NCBI GenBank assembly: GCA_028713125.1
Contig: JAQTOU010000001.1
Location: forward strand, 576,273 to 640,272
Reading direction: 5' to 3'
From: Elusimicrobiales bacterium
GTDB taxonomy: Bacteria > Elusimicrobiota > Elusimicrobia > Elusimicrobiales > UBA9959
Length of the DNA: 64,000 nucleotides
The position numbers and the translations under genes were made by a program. Below are positions 24,407 through 32,998 of the stretch, piece by piece. Position 1 is the stretch's first letter, and the number at the start of each line of letters is the position of its first letter. The notes beneath the pieces were generated by a model. That model ran no database searches, was not told where the DNA came from, and worked only from the letters and a program-made list of their open reading frames with translations.

Positions 24407-25564
24407 TTATCTCCCGCCGCCGACCCTTAAGGGGCGGGGCGCGCTGAACTTCCCCTCGAAGCCGAGCAGGTCCACCAGCGCGATGCGCATGAAGTAATTG
24501 CCCGGAGGCAGCAGTTCGTTAAGGTCTATCTTGTCGAAAGCGTCGTATTCCTTGTTGAGCACGGTGGTGGTGAAAGCCTGGTCTTTCGACACCTGGAGGT
24601 GATAGCTCTGGATAGGGTTGCCCACCGAAAGCATCTTTACTATCTCGGCGGTGTCGATGTTCTTGTCGTTCAGGTCGACCTTCGGGATATCCTTGGGCAG
24701 CTCGCCTTTAGGCAGGTTCGCGGCCGGGCCGCCAGTCTTGCCCATAGGTTTCATGTTGGCGATGGACACGATCCCCCCGTCGCTGTTGAACTGCGCCTTG
24801 CCGGAGGCCGTAAGAGCAGTAGCAGAGCCCTGCTCGAACTGCGGCAGCGGCGGCAATTTCACCGGCTGGGAAGGAGGCATGTCCATCTTGACCTCGGAAG
24901 CGAAGCCTTCCAGAACTTCGACCGTCTTGCCCTGCGCCTCGACGTCGACCTTTCCCTTGGTGACCTGCACCAGAGTGGTAAGGTCGTCCTTGAGCTTGGC
25001 CCCGAATTCGGTATCCTTGGTCTTGGGCGTGATCCTGGCGGAAGCGGTGATCACGCGGGACCTGACGCCGCGGAGCTCTCCGGCCAGAAGTTCCACGTCG
25101 ACGTTCTTTTTGCCGGGAGGGCGCAGGACCGCTATGGAGTTGGGGAAAAGGTTGAGGATCTCGCCGGTATAGAACTTGACGTCGGCGCGGGCGTCGGCCA
25201 TGGTGCGCAGGGTGTCGTTCTTGAACAGGTCCATCTTCATATTCACGCCCTGCCAGTCGGTGACCCCGGTCCGCCTGAAGAGGACCTCGTTCAGGGAATA
25301 GACCAGTTTCGCCGCCCGGTATTCTTCCTTCAAGAGGGTCGTCGGGACCCGGAGCGGCATGCCGGGCAGCGCGATGGACGGGTCCGAGGACGGAAGGCGG
25401 TTATACTTGAGGATCACGTTCCACTTCTTCGGGTCTTTCAGGTAGGTGTTCGAGATGCTCCACAGCGTGTCGCCGGGCTTTACTACTATGGTCTGCAGTT
25501 CCTCGGCCGCGTAACCGGAGCCGGACCGCAGAAGCATGAGCAGGCTCATGATAAATATTTTCAT
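24407..25564 (-). CDS. Exported LysM and FecR-like domain protein
   Basis: The 385-residue protein has a short signal peptide, a LysM domain at about residues 24-75 (TIVVKPGDTLWSISNTYLKD, then NRLPSSDPSIALPGMPLRVP) and a FecR-like region near 95-235 (LFKNDTLRTMADARADVKF, LLAGELRGVRSRV, VTKGKVDVEAQGKTVEV, LEGFASEVKM). It ends with an Ig-like segment. LysM binds peptidoglycan glycan strands, and FecR domains transmit signals across the envelope. The start overlaps the stop of the histidine kinase gene by four bases, which suggests a shared envelope-sensing function. Confidence 0.85.
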   Translation of the reverse strand: MKIFIMSLLMLLRSGSGYAAEELQTIVVKPGDTLWSISNTYLKDPKKWNVILKYNRLPSSDPSIALPGMPLRVPTTLLKEEYRAAKLVYSLNEVLFRRTGVTDWQGVNMKMDLFKNDTLRTMADARADVKFYTGEILNLFPNSIAVLRPPGKKNVDVELLAGELRGVRSRVITASARITPKTKDTEFGAKLKDDLTTLVQVTKGKVDVEAQGKTVEVLEGFASEVKMDMPPSQPVKLPPLPQFEQGSATALTASGKAQFNSDGGIVSIANMKPMGKTGGPAANLPKGELPKDIPKVDLNDKNIDTAEIVKMLSVGNPIQSYHLQVSKDQAFTTTVLNKEYDAFDKIDLNELLPPGNYFMRIALVDLLGFEGKFSAPRPLRVGGGR

Positions 25565-27699
25565 ACCGTCCCCCCCGGGTTGACGATCACCCTGCCGGCG
25601 TCGTCCTTGGCGAGGTTCTTCGGGATAGTGAAGAGGAACTTGGCGCCCTTGCCCGGCTCCGATTCCGCCCAGATCTTTCCCAGGTGCGCGGCAGCCACGT
25701 ATTTGCAGATAGTCAGGCCCAGGCCGGTGCCGCCCGCCTTCTGGCCCTTCACCTGCTCGAATTTCTCGAAGACCTTGTCCAGGTATTCCGGCGGAATGCC
25801 GTCGCCGGTGTCGCGCACCCAGGCGGTCAGGTGGTCCCCGTCGTCGGAGATGCCGCAGGTGATGGCCCCGTTCTCCGGCGTGAATTTTATGGCGTTGCCG
25901 ATCAGGTTGGTGAACATCCGCTCCATCAGGCCGGAGTCGGCGTTCACCAGGGTCTGCTCCGCCCCCTCCACTTCGAAGCGGAGGTGCTTGCGCTGGCCCA
26001 GCGACTCCATCAGCGAGTTGACCCTAAGGGCCACCTCGCGCAGGTTCAGCGGCGCCAGGCTTATCTCCATTTTGCCGGCCTGCATCTTGGCGGAGTCGAG
26101 GATATTGTTGATCATGCCGAGGAGCCTGAAAGAGGCGCGGTCGATGGAGATCAGCATCTTTTTCTGGGACTCGTTTATCGGCCCCGGGATCTCCTTGAGC
26201 ATGAACTCCACGAAGCCCTTTATCGCGCCCATCGGGTTGCGCAGGTCGTGCGTGATGGAATGGAGGAAGTCGTCCTTCATGCGGGCGAGCTCCTTGTCGA
26301 GCGTGATGTCGTAAAAGCCTACCAGCCTGCCCAGCGCCTCGGAACGGCCCGGCGCCGTGATGGGCATGGCAAAGCATTTGAAGAAGCGGTGCGACTGCTC
26401 CTGGGAGATCTCTATCTCCCGCGAATAATTTTCCTCGCGGTTCGCGAACACGTCCATCACGGGCTCTTTGATGGTCTCGGACGCTATCAGGCCGGCCAGG
26501 GCTTTCCCCTCGACCGGCTCTTTCTGCCCTATGCCCAGCACGGACCTGGCTTTGCGGTTGGCCACCTGGACGCTGCCGGCCAGGTCGGTCATGACTATGC
26601 CGTCCTCGGTGGAGAAAAGTATGGCCTCGGTATTTTTCTGCTCGCGGATGATGCGGTCCACCTGCATGTCGGAATAGGACTTCAGCTGCGAGACCATCTT
26701 GTTGAAGGTCTCGGCGAGGTCCTTCAGCTCGTCCGAAGTATCCACGTCGGCCGTGCGCGAAAAGTCCCCCGCGGCCACATGTTCGGCCGCGCGGGTGAGC
26801 ACGGTTATGGGTTTCGTAAGGCTGCGGCTCAGGAACCAGCCCGCGGCCACCGCCAGCGCCAGGAAAACAAGCACGGCGTAAATGGCCTGTTTGCGCATGA
26901 ACATCGCGTACCGGTAAGCGCCCTCGCGCGGCTGGCTGACCACGACCGCGCCGCCCAGCTCGGTAATGGGCGAATAGGCGCCCAGCATCTCGACGCCGGA
27001 TGCGTCCAGGAACTCCCCGGAACCGGAGGAAAGGGACTTAACGGCGTTCTTCGAGATCTCCCATCCGGCCGCCGCGGCCGCGGTTTCGGCGGGCAGGTCC
27101 CTTGGCCAGGCTATGGGAACGCCCGAGGCGTCAAGGATCACGGGGAAGCCTTTTTCCCCGACCCGCTTCAGGTCGAGGGAATCTATGAAAGCGGGCAGGT
27201 CGAGCTCAGAGCGCAGCGCCATGTCCTTGCCGAAGGGATAATAAAAGACCGCGTGGTGCGTCTTCCCGTCGACCGAAAGATGGCGTTTTCCCGCCCTGGC
27301 CGCCTTGAAGCCTTCGTCCCCCGGGTATTTCTTCAGCGCCCCGCTTCCGCCGTCGAAAGGCGAAATGATCTTTACGACCTCGGAGCCGTCCTTCAGGAGC
27401 ACGGAAATTTCCTTGATCTCCCGGCGGGCCTCCAGCAGGGCCGCGAGCATGGTCTGCTTGTTTTCCCAGTCCATCTGGGCCATGGCGTTTATCGAGGAGC
27501 GCAGCCCGGCGTCGGCGCTTCTGAGGTAGGCGTTGAACTCCGAAGCGATCTTGTCCGCGGTGGTCAGGTGCAGCTCAAGTATGGCCGTCCTGACTCCCAG
27601 CTGCCCCAGGCTTATCAGCCTGAAGCCTAGAAGCGCCATCGGGAGCACCGAGATCAGCGCCATAACGGCGATAAATTTGTGAAGCAGCCTGAATCTCAT
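25561..27699 (-). CDS. Membrane sensor histidine kinase (HAMP-PAS-HisKA-HATPase)
   Basis: The 712-residue kinase has membrane helices at about residues 10-30 and 270-292 flanking a periplasmic sensory domain, a HAMP linker (SRSLTKPITVLTRAAEHVAAG), a PAS domain around residues 350-460, HisKA with the phosphoacceptor His near residue 483 (HDLRNPMGAIKGF), and HATPase boxes NAIKFTPENG (about 603), DTGDGIPPEY and GTGLGLTICKY (about 660). No response regulator is adjacent; its immediate partner is the LysM/FecR gene. The stand-alone receiver at 59932 is far away, so the output is unknown. Confidence 0.92.
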   Translation of the reverse strand: MRFRLLHKFIAVMALISVLPMALLGFRLISLGQLGVRTAILELHLTTADKIASEFNAYLRSADAGLRSSINAMAQMDWENKQTMLAALLEARREIKEISVLLKDGSEVVKIISPFDGGSGALKKYPGDEGFKAARAGKRHLSVDGKTHHAVFYYPFGKDMALRSELDLPAFIDSLDLKRVGEKGFPVILDASGVPIAWPRDLPAETAAAAAGWEISKNAVKSLSSGSGEFLDASGVEMLGAYSPITELGGAVVVSQPREGAYRYAMFMRKQAIYAVLVFLALAVAAGWFLSRSLTKPITVLTRAAEHVAAGDFSRTADVDTSDELKDLAETFNKMVSQLKSYSDMQVDRIIREQKNTEAILFSTEDGIVMTDLAGSVQVANRKARSVLGIGQKEPVEGKALAGLIASETIKEPVMDVFANREENYSREIEISQEQSHRFFKCFAMPITAPGRSEALGRLVGFYDITLDKELARMKDDFLHSITHDLRNPMGAIKGFVEFMLKEIPGPINESQKKMLISIDRASFRLLGMINNILDSAKMQAGKMEISLAPLNLREVALRVNSLMESLGQRKHLRFEVEGAEQTLVNADSGLMERMFTNLIGNAIKFTPENGAITCGISDDGDHLTAWVRDTGDGIPPEYLDKVFEKFEQVKGQKAGGTGLGLTICKYVAAAHLGKIWAESEPGKGAKFLFTIPKNLAKDDAGRVIVNPGGTV

Positions 27700-27768
27700 A
27701 TTCGTAATTTATTATAGCATTCTAAGATACCGGCGCCTTAAAAGGTCGCCGGCCGAAAAAATCGCCGC

Positions 27769-28383
27769 CTAACTTGCAGGCCGCGCCGCGGGGAACAAGC
27801 GCAGCAGTTCGGGAAGCAGGCCCTTCAGGGCCTGCGCGCGGTGGCTGACCGAATTCTTTTCCCGCTCGGAAAATTCAGCCAGCGTCCTGCAACCTCCGGC
27901 TACCTCGAAAACCGGGTCATACCCGAAACCTTCCGCGCCGCGCCCCCCTCCGGTTATCCTGCCCTCAAGAACTCCCCGGCAGGTCAGGAGGTCCCCGGAC
28001 GGGGAAGCCAGCGCCATCACGCAGGCGAAGCGCGCCAGGCGCTTTTCGGAAGGCAGCCCTTCGAGCGCCAAGAGCAGCTTGGCGGTATTGTCCGCGGAGG
28101 AGGAACTCTCGCCGGCATAGCGGGCCGACCTGATCCCCGGCCCGCCGCCCAAAGCGTCCACTTCCAGCCCGGTATCGTCAGCAAGGGCCCAGAGGCCGGT
28201 AAAGCGCGCGGCGGCCAGGGCTTTTTTCGCGGCGTTCTCCTCCAGCGTGGCGCCGTCCTCCTCGGCGGGAACGGAGCCCGGGAAATCCGAAAGCGCCTTC
28301 AGCGCGAGCTGAGCGGGAAGGATAGCGCGTATCTCCAGCAGCTTATGGGGATTGAAAGTAGCTATCACCAGTACTTTTTTCAT
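27769..28383 (-). CDS. rdgB: XTP/dITP diphosphatase (Ham1/RdgB)
   Basis: RdgB hydrolyses ITP, dITP and XTP and so keeps deaminated purines out of nucleic acids. I place the start at 28383 (MKKVLVIATFNPHKLLEI); the 14 extra residues of the longer frame are not family-like. The 204-residue product shows TFNPHK, EEDGATLEENAAKKA, ADDTGLEVDALGG, GIRSARYAG and, near the end, GYDPVF and SHRAQALKGL, as expected. It is divergent from the TPR gene at 28398 with only about 14 bases between starts. Confidence 0.93.
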   Translation of the reverse strand: MKKVLVIATFNPHKLLEIRAILPAQLALKALSDFPGSVPAEEDGATLEENAAKKALAAARFTGLWALADDTGLEVDALGGGPGIRSARYAGESSSSADNTAKLLLALEGLPSEKRLARFACVMALASPSGDLLTCRGVLEGRITGGGRGAEGFGYDPVFEVAGGCRTLAEFSEREKNSVSHRAQALKGLLPELLRLFPAARPAS

Positions 28384-28388
28384 GCAAA

Positions 28389-28394
28389 TATAAT
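28389..28394 (+). promoter_or_regulatory. Putative -10 element for the 28398 TPR gene
   Basis: TATAAT within the 14-base gap between the divergent starts of rdgB and the TPR gene. If used, transcription would begin near 28401, which would make the second ATG (28410) the real start with a leader of about 9 bases. No clear -35 is seen. Confidence 0.35.
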
Positions 28395-28397
28395 AGA

Positions 28398-30845
28398 ATG
28401 TATCCTTGTATGGAGAATTCTCCAAATCTTAACATTTTTGAAAGCGCGCCGGCCTCCTTCCGGGACGCCCTGCCGCTTTTTTCCGCCGTTCCCGACACGG
28501 TGCTTCCGGTACAGGCGGAGGCCGCGGGCCAGGCCCGGCTATACACTATCTCCCAGGTCCTGGAGGAGGGCCAGCCCGCGCTGCCCGCTTTCACGAGCGA
28601 GGCGCTGCTGAACCCTCCCCTTATCAGGAAGAGCCTGGCCGAGACGGCGGCTCTTTTTTTTCATGCGCCCGCCCACGAGATCTTTATCTTCAATCCCTCC
28701 CATCCGCAGTCCCGCCTGGCCGCGACGCCTCTCAAAGCCTCCCGGCGGGATCTCTCGCTGCTTGCCGGGTTCCTGAGGCTGGCCGGTAAAAATTTACAGG
28801 CGGACCCGGCCAACCTGGCCGCCGGAGAATTCGCGCTGGGCAATTTGCACGAGGCGCACTACCTGTTCGCCGCGGCGGCGGCCCGCAACCCGGCCTCCCG
28901 CGCGCGGTTCCAGCTGGGCACGGTGCTCGTGGCGCTCGGCCTTCTTCAGGAAGCTTACGATTCGCTAAAAACCGACACGGACCCCGAAGCGCTCCTTTGC
29001 CTCGCGATGATACACCGAAAGACCGGCAATAACGCCCTGGCAAGGAAAGCTCTTTCCTCCCTCGGCCAGGGAACGCAGCTTGAAGAAAGAAGGGTCATGG
29101 AATCGGCCTGGTTGGACCTCGAGGAAGGAAAAGAAGAGGAGGCCGTAAAGACTTTCCAGCGCCTCTCCTCGTCCGCCTTCGACAAAGCGGAAGCCCTTTC
29201 GGGACTCGGCGCCGCGATGGCGAAGACGGCTTTCAAGACCAAGGACAGGGGCAGGCTGGCGGCCGCCGCCTCCGCTTTGAGATCCGCGCTTGCCACCCCC
29301 TCCCCGATCTCAGTGCACATTTTTTTCCAGCTCGGGAATCTCTATTTCCGCTCCGGCGAAACGGCGCAGGCGGAGGCCTGCTACCGGCGCTCGGCCGCGC
29401 TTGCGCCGGCGATACAGGCCCTGGCTAACCTGGCGCTTACGCTCATTAAAACCGGCAAGAGGGAAGAAGCCGCCGCGGTCACCGCGCAGATCGCTCTTAC
29501 GGACATAGCTTCGGCCCGGCGCCTGATCGCCGAATTCCCTAAAGATATCCTGGCCTCCCTGTTCCAGCCGCAGACGCAGGAGGCCCGCAGCGCGCCCATG
29601 CCGCACCCTGCCGCGCAGGCCGGGCCGGCGCCCCTCCCGGAGAAACCGCGGCCGTCGCCGGAGCCGCGCCAGGAGGCCCCGGTACCGGAGCCGAAGCCGG
29701 CGCCCGTACCTCAGCAGGAAGCTCCGAAGCCCGCGCCGCAGCCGTCTGTTCAGGCCGGCTCGGGGCTGGAGTCGGCCGCCGGGAACTTCCAGTTCATAAA
29801 TCCATTGGCGAAACCGGCCGCCGAGGAGGCGAGCGGCCCGAGCCTGCTTTCCCCCGCCCAGCCGAAGCCCTCTATTTCCGGCAGGCAGCCAAGGGCGGCG
29901 GCCCCCGCCGAGTCCTCGCCGATCCAGTTCGAAACGGTGAGGGACATCATGTCTTCGGCCTCCCATCCCACAGAGGAGGAAAGCCGGAAGGACGATTTTA
30001 TCTCCCGCGCCTTCAAGCTGGCCTCCGCCCTCGAGGACGAGCTCGGCCGCAAGATCTACTTCAACCTCGACGGGCTCAGCGAAGTCGAGAAAAAGCTGCG
30101 GGTTAAATTCATAAAATCCGCCTCGAACCCGCAGGGGACGCTGGAAGCGGTCAGGGACTGCTCGGCCTTCCTCTGCTATTTTCTACAGGAGCGGTACAAG
30201 GGCCGCCTGATAAAAATGGCGGATTTCGACCCCTGGGGCTGGCCCATGATCTTCGAGCAGCCCGGGCAGAAGATAACGACCTACCCGATACAGCGCGCCT
30301 GGCGCCTGCTCTGGGAAGATACTGTGCCCGAGCCGGGCTGGCTCACGAAATATTCCCACTGGCTGGAAGCCAGGCTCAGGCAGACCGGCGCTCTCCCCTG
30401 CGGCGCCGCCGCGGCAAAGGGAAAGGTCATGAGCCACCCGGAAAGGATAGTCGACGCGCAAACCGAGCACAAGCGCATGATGGTGCTGATCTCCTCTCTC
30501 AGCGAAACCTCGCACATAGAGCTGGGCCGCTCCGGGATGCTTAAGATGGAAACCGCTATAAAGAACAGTTTCAAACCCTCCATCCCCCCTACCGCGGACG
30601 GCTGGAAGATGCTGCGCTGCTACGGCCACCTGATGGCGGCTATCCTGGCGAGGGACTTCAAGGCTGCCTGGTACAATGTAGACGGCGACGACGGCGGCTG
30701 GTCCATGCAGTTGCCCTGGAAAACCCTTATCTTCCCCATCGGCAAGATCTACAGGACAGCTTCTCTGCGCGACGACCTGGACGCTTATTATGAAACGATC
30801 CTCCAGGAAAAGCTCAAGTACCGCGGCGGGCCCACGGCCGGCTAG
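28398..30845 (+). CDS. TPR protein with proline-rich linker and duplicated C-terminal domain
   Basis: The 815-residue protein has no signal peptide. Residues about 130-390 are TPR-like helices (AEACYRRSAALAPAIQAL is the clearest). Residues 400-500 form a Pro/Ala/Glu linker. The C-terminal 280 residues contain two copies of a similar unit: CSAFLCYFLQERYKGRLI...WGWPMIFEQ...TYPIQRAWRL, and CYGHLMAAILARDFKAAW...GGWSMQLPW...IFPIGKIYRT. I cannot name this domain. ATG 28410 is an alternative start. It may be a cytoplasmic scaffold with a ligand-binding tail. Confidence 0.82.
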   Translation: MYPCMENSPNLNIFESAPASFRDALPLFSAVPDTVLPVQAEAAGQARLYTISQVLEEGQPALPAFTSEALLNPPLIRKSLAETAALFFHAPAHEIFIFNPSHPQSRLAATPLKASRRDLSLLAGFLRLAGKNLQADPANLAAGEFALGNLHEAHYLFAAAAARNPASRARFQLGTVLVALGLLQEAYDSLKTDTDPEALLCLAMIHRKTGNNALARKALSSLGQGTQLEERRVMESAWLDLEEGKEEEAVKTFQRLSSSAFDKAEALSGLGAAMAKTAFKTKDRGRLAAAASALRSALATPSPISVHIFFQLGNLYFRSGETAQAEACYRRSAALAPAIQALANLALTLIKTGKREEAAAVTAQIALTDIASARRLIAEFPKDILASLFQPQTQEARSAPMPHPAAQAGPAPLPEKPRPSPEPRQEAPVPEPKPAPVPQQEAPKPAPQPSVQAGSGLESAAGNFQFINPLAKPAAEEASGPSLLSPAQPKPSISGRQPRAAAPAESSPIQFETVRDIMSSASHPTEEESRKDDFISRAFKLASALEDELGRKIYFNLDGLSEVEKKLRVKFIKSASNPQGTLEAVRDCSAFLCYFLQERYKGRLIKMADFDPWGWPMIFEQPGQKITTYPIQRAWRLLWEDTVPEPGWLTKYSHWLEARLRQTGALPCGAAAAKGKVMSHPERIVDAQTEHKRMMVLISSLSETSHIELGRSGMLKMETAIKNSFKPSIPPTADGWKMLRCYGHLMAAILARDFKAAWYNVDGDDGGWSMQLPWKTLIFPIGKIYRTASLRDDLDAYYETILQEKLKYRGGPTAG

Positions 30846-30926
30846 GTCTTTCGACCTTGCTTATACCCGCCCTTTTCAGCAATAATTAATAAGCATCAGC
30901 TAAAATGTTATGTTCAGGAGCCGACC

Positions 30927-32288
30927 ATGATTCTTTCCTTCCTCTCCTCACTGCTTCTGCTTTCGGCCGGAGCGACACCGGCTATCGACTCCCTTTCATC
31001 CCAGGCCGGCCCCGCTTCGGCCATAGCCTCCCCCGAACCTGCCCGCTCCCCGCTCCGGGAATGGACCGTAATGGTCTATATGAACGGCAAGAGCAATATC
31101 GAACCCTTCGCCCTGGGCGACCTGAACCGCTTTGAAACTGTAGGTTCGAGCGAAAAAGTGGCGATCGTGGCGGAGATAGGCCGCTCGAAAGGCCTGGACA
31201 ACGACACCACGGCCGACGGCGACTGGGCCGGCGTGCGCCGGTATTACGTGACGAAGGACCAGGACAAGGAGCATATCGCTTCCACGCTGCTCGCGGACCT
31301 GGGCAGCCCGGACATGGGCGACTGGAAAGAGGCGGCCGCCTTCCTTAAATGGGCCAGGGCCGAATACCCCGCGAAAAAATATTTATTCATTATCTGGGAC
31401 CACGGCTGGGGCTGGCTGGACCCGGTAAAACCCGGCGCAAACCTGCTGGACGACAATAAATCCATCTCGCACGACTTCGTTACCGGCAACTACATCGCCA
31501 CGCGCCAGATGGGCAAGATCTTCAAAGAGGCCGGCAAGGTGGACATGTACGTGTCGATGGCCTGCTTCATGCAGATGGCCGAGGTGGCCTACGAGATCAA
31601 GGACGGCGCCGACGTGATAGTAGGCGCCGAGGAAGTGATACAGCTCCCGAGCCTGAACTGGGAGGATTTCCTGGCGCAGCTCGAAGCGAACCCCGCCGCC
31701 GCCCCCGAAGCCGCCGGCGTCGTCATGGTAGACACTTTCAAAGAGATGTATTCCCGCCCGGAGATGCAGCAGCTGCTCGCGGACGGCGGCTACGGCACGC
31801 AGCTCTCCGCCATACGCGGCGCGAAGATGCGGGAACTGGCTAAAAAGATCAAGAACTGGCACACCCTGGCAATGGCCGCCGGAGACAAGGCCGCGCTGGC
31901 GAAAGCCAAGGCCGGCGTAGTGCGCTTCGAGATAGGCGACCCGGTTACGGACCCCGACAAGCGAATCGCTTTCTACGGCGACCTGCATAATTTCGTAGAG
32001 CTCGCCGCGCTCAACGCGGACAAGTCGCTCCCTGGCGCCGCGGAAGCGCTGGCCGCCGGCGAGAAGCTGAACAAGTTCATAACCTCCGAGCTGGTAATAA
32101 AGAACGCCGCGGTCGGCAAGGACCGCACCGGCAAGGATTTCTCGGCCGTGAAAGGCCTGGCCATCAACATCCCGGGCAAGCCCGGAACGCTGATAGAATA
32201 TTACCCGACCTATTCGAAGCTCTTCTTCGCGCAGGACAGCGGCTGGGAGACCTTCATGAAGTACCTGGACGGCGTAGAGAACAGGTAA
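30927..32288 (+). CDS. Secreted clostripain-family (C11) cysteine protease
   Basis: The 453-residue protein has a signal peptide (LSFLSSLLLLSAGATPA) and the C11 landmarks: WTVMVYMNGKSNIEP near residue 46, the catalytic His in FIIWDHGWGW near 157, and the catalytic Cys in YVSMACFMQMAEVAYEI near 213. Clostripain-like enzymes cleave after Arg or Lys and mature autocatalytically. An AGGAGC ribosome binding site precedes the ATG. It is a single-gene unit, closed by a terminator. Confidence 0.9.
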   Translation: MILSFLSSLLLLSAGATPAIDSLSSQAGPASAIASPEPARSPLREWTVMVYMNGKSNIEPFALGDLNRFETVGSSEKVAIVAEIGRSKGLDNDTTADGDWAGVRRYYVTKDQDKEHIASTLLADLGSPDMGDWKEAAAFLKWARAEYPAKKYLFIIWDHGWGWLDPVKPGANLLDDNKSISHDFVTGNYIATRQMGKIFKEAGKVDMYVSMACFMQMAEVAYEIKDGADVIVGAEEVIQLPSLNWEDFLAQLEANPAAAPEAAGVVMVDTFKEMYSRPEMQQLLADGGYGTQLSAIRGAKMRELAKKIKNWHTLAMAAGDKAALAKAKAGVVRFEIGDPVTDPDKRIAFYGDLHNFVELAALNADKSLPGAAEALAAGEKLNKFITSELVIKNAAVGKDRTGKDFSAVKGLAINIPGKPGTLIEYYPTYSKLFFAQDSGWETFMKYLDGVENR

Positions 32289-32320
32289 CCGCCATATAAA
32301 GGCTCTTTATTAAGGAAAGA

Positions 32321-32354
32321 AGCGGGTCCGTAGTCCGGACCCGCTTTTATTTTT
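32321..32354 (+). terminator. Intrinsic terminator after the C11 protease gene
   Basis: A 9-base-pair stem GCGGGTCCG/CGGACCCGC with a 5-base loop is followed by TTTTATTTTT. Confidence 0.85.
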
Positions 32355-32434
32355 AGGGAGAACGGGCGCGGGCGAGGTTTCAATTGCGCCCCCAATTTTA
32401 TAGAATTGATTAAATTATCACATCTGGAGCGACT

Positions 32435-32998
32435 ATGCTGAAATCCGACGCGTGGATACGGGAAATGTGCCGCAGGAAGAAGATGATCTCCCCCTTCGTG
32501 GAGGGGCTGGTGGCGAAAGGGAAGGTTTCCTACGGCCTCTCCTCTTACGGCTACGACATAAGGGTCGCAGACGAATACAAGGTTTTCACCGACGTGCACA
32601 ACTGCGTGGTGGACCCCAAGAATTTCAACGACAAATCCTTCGTGGACATAAAGGCCCCGTACTGCATCGTGCCCGCGCATTCCTTCGCGCTGTCCCGCTC
32701 GGTGGAGTATTTCAAGATCCCGCGCAGCGTCATCGGCCTCTGCATCGGGAAGAGCACCTACGCGCGCTGCGGTATAGTGGTCAATATCACCCCGCTGGAG
32801 CCGGAGTGGGAGGGCCACCTTACCCTGGAGATCTCCAACACCACCCCGCTGCCGGCGAAGATCTATTCCAACGAGGGCATCGCCCAGCTGGTCTTCCTTG
32901 AATCCGACCGGGAGTGCGAAACCTCCTATAAGGACAGGAAAGGGAAATACCAGGCCCAGCGCGGCGTTACGCTGCCGAGGATACTGAAACCCAGATGA
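32435..32998 (+). CDS. dcd: dCTP deaminase
   Basis: Dcd converts dCTP to dUTP for thymidylate synthesis. The 187-residue product has the family signatures [19 protein letters not shown] and [20 protein letters not shown], and the C-terminal IAQLVFLES. The length matches the E. coli enzyme. Whether it is the mono- or bifunctional (deaminase/dUTPase) type is not decided. A GGAG lies 8 bases before the ATG. The TPR gene that follows overlaps its stop (ATGA). Confidence 0.93.
   Translation: MLKSDAWIREMCRRKKMISPFVEGLVAKGKVSYGLSSYGYDIRVADEYKVFTDVHNCVVDPKNFNDKSFVDIKAPYCIVPAHSFALSRSVEYFKIPRSVIGLCIGKSTYARCGIVVNITPLEPEWEGHLTLEISNTTPLPAKIYSNEGIAQLVFLESDRECETSYKDRKGKYQAQRGVTLPRILKPR

Noticed and set aside
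25684-27630. 648-codon plus-strand frame opposite the histidine kinase
   Set aside because: Shadow of the kinase; Gly/Arg/His-rich with no motif.
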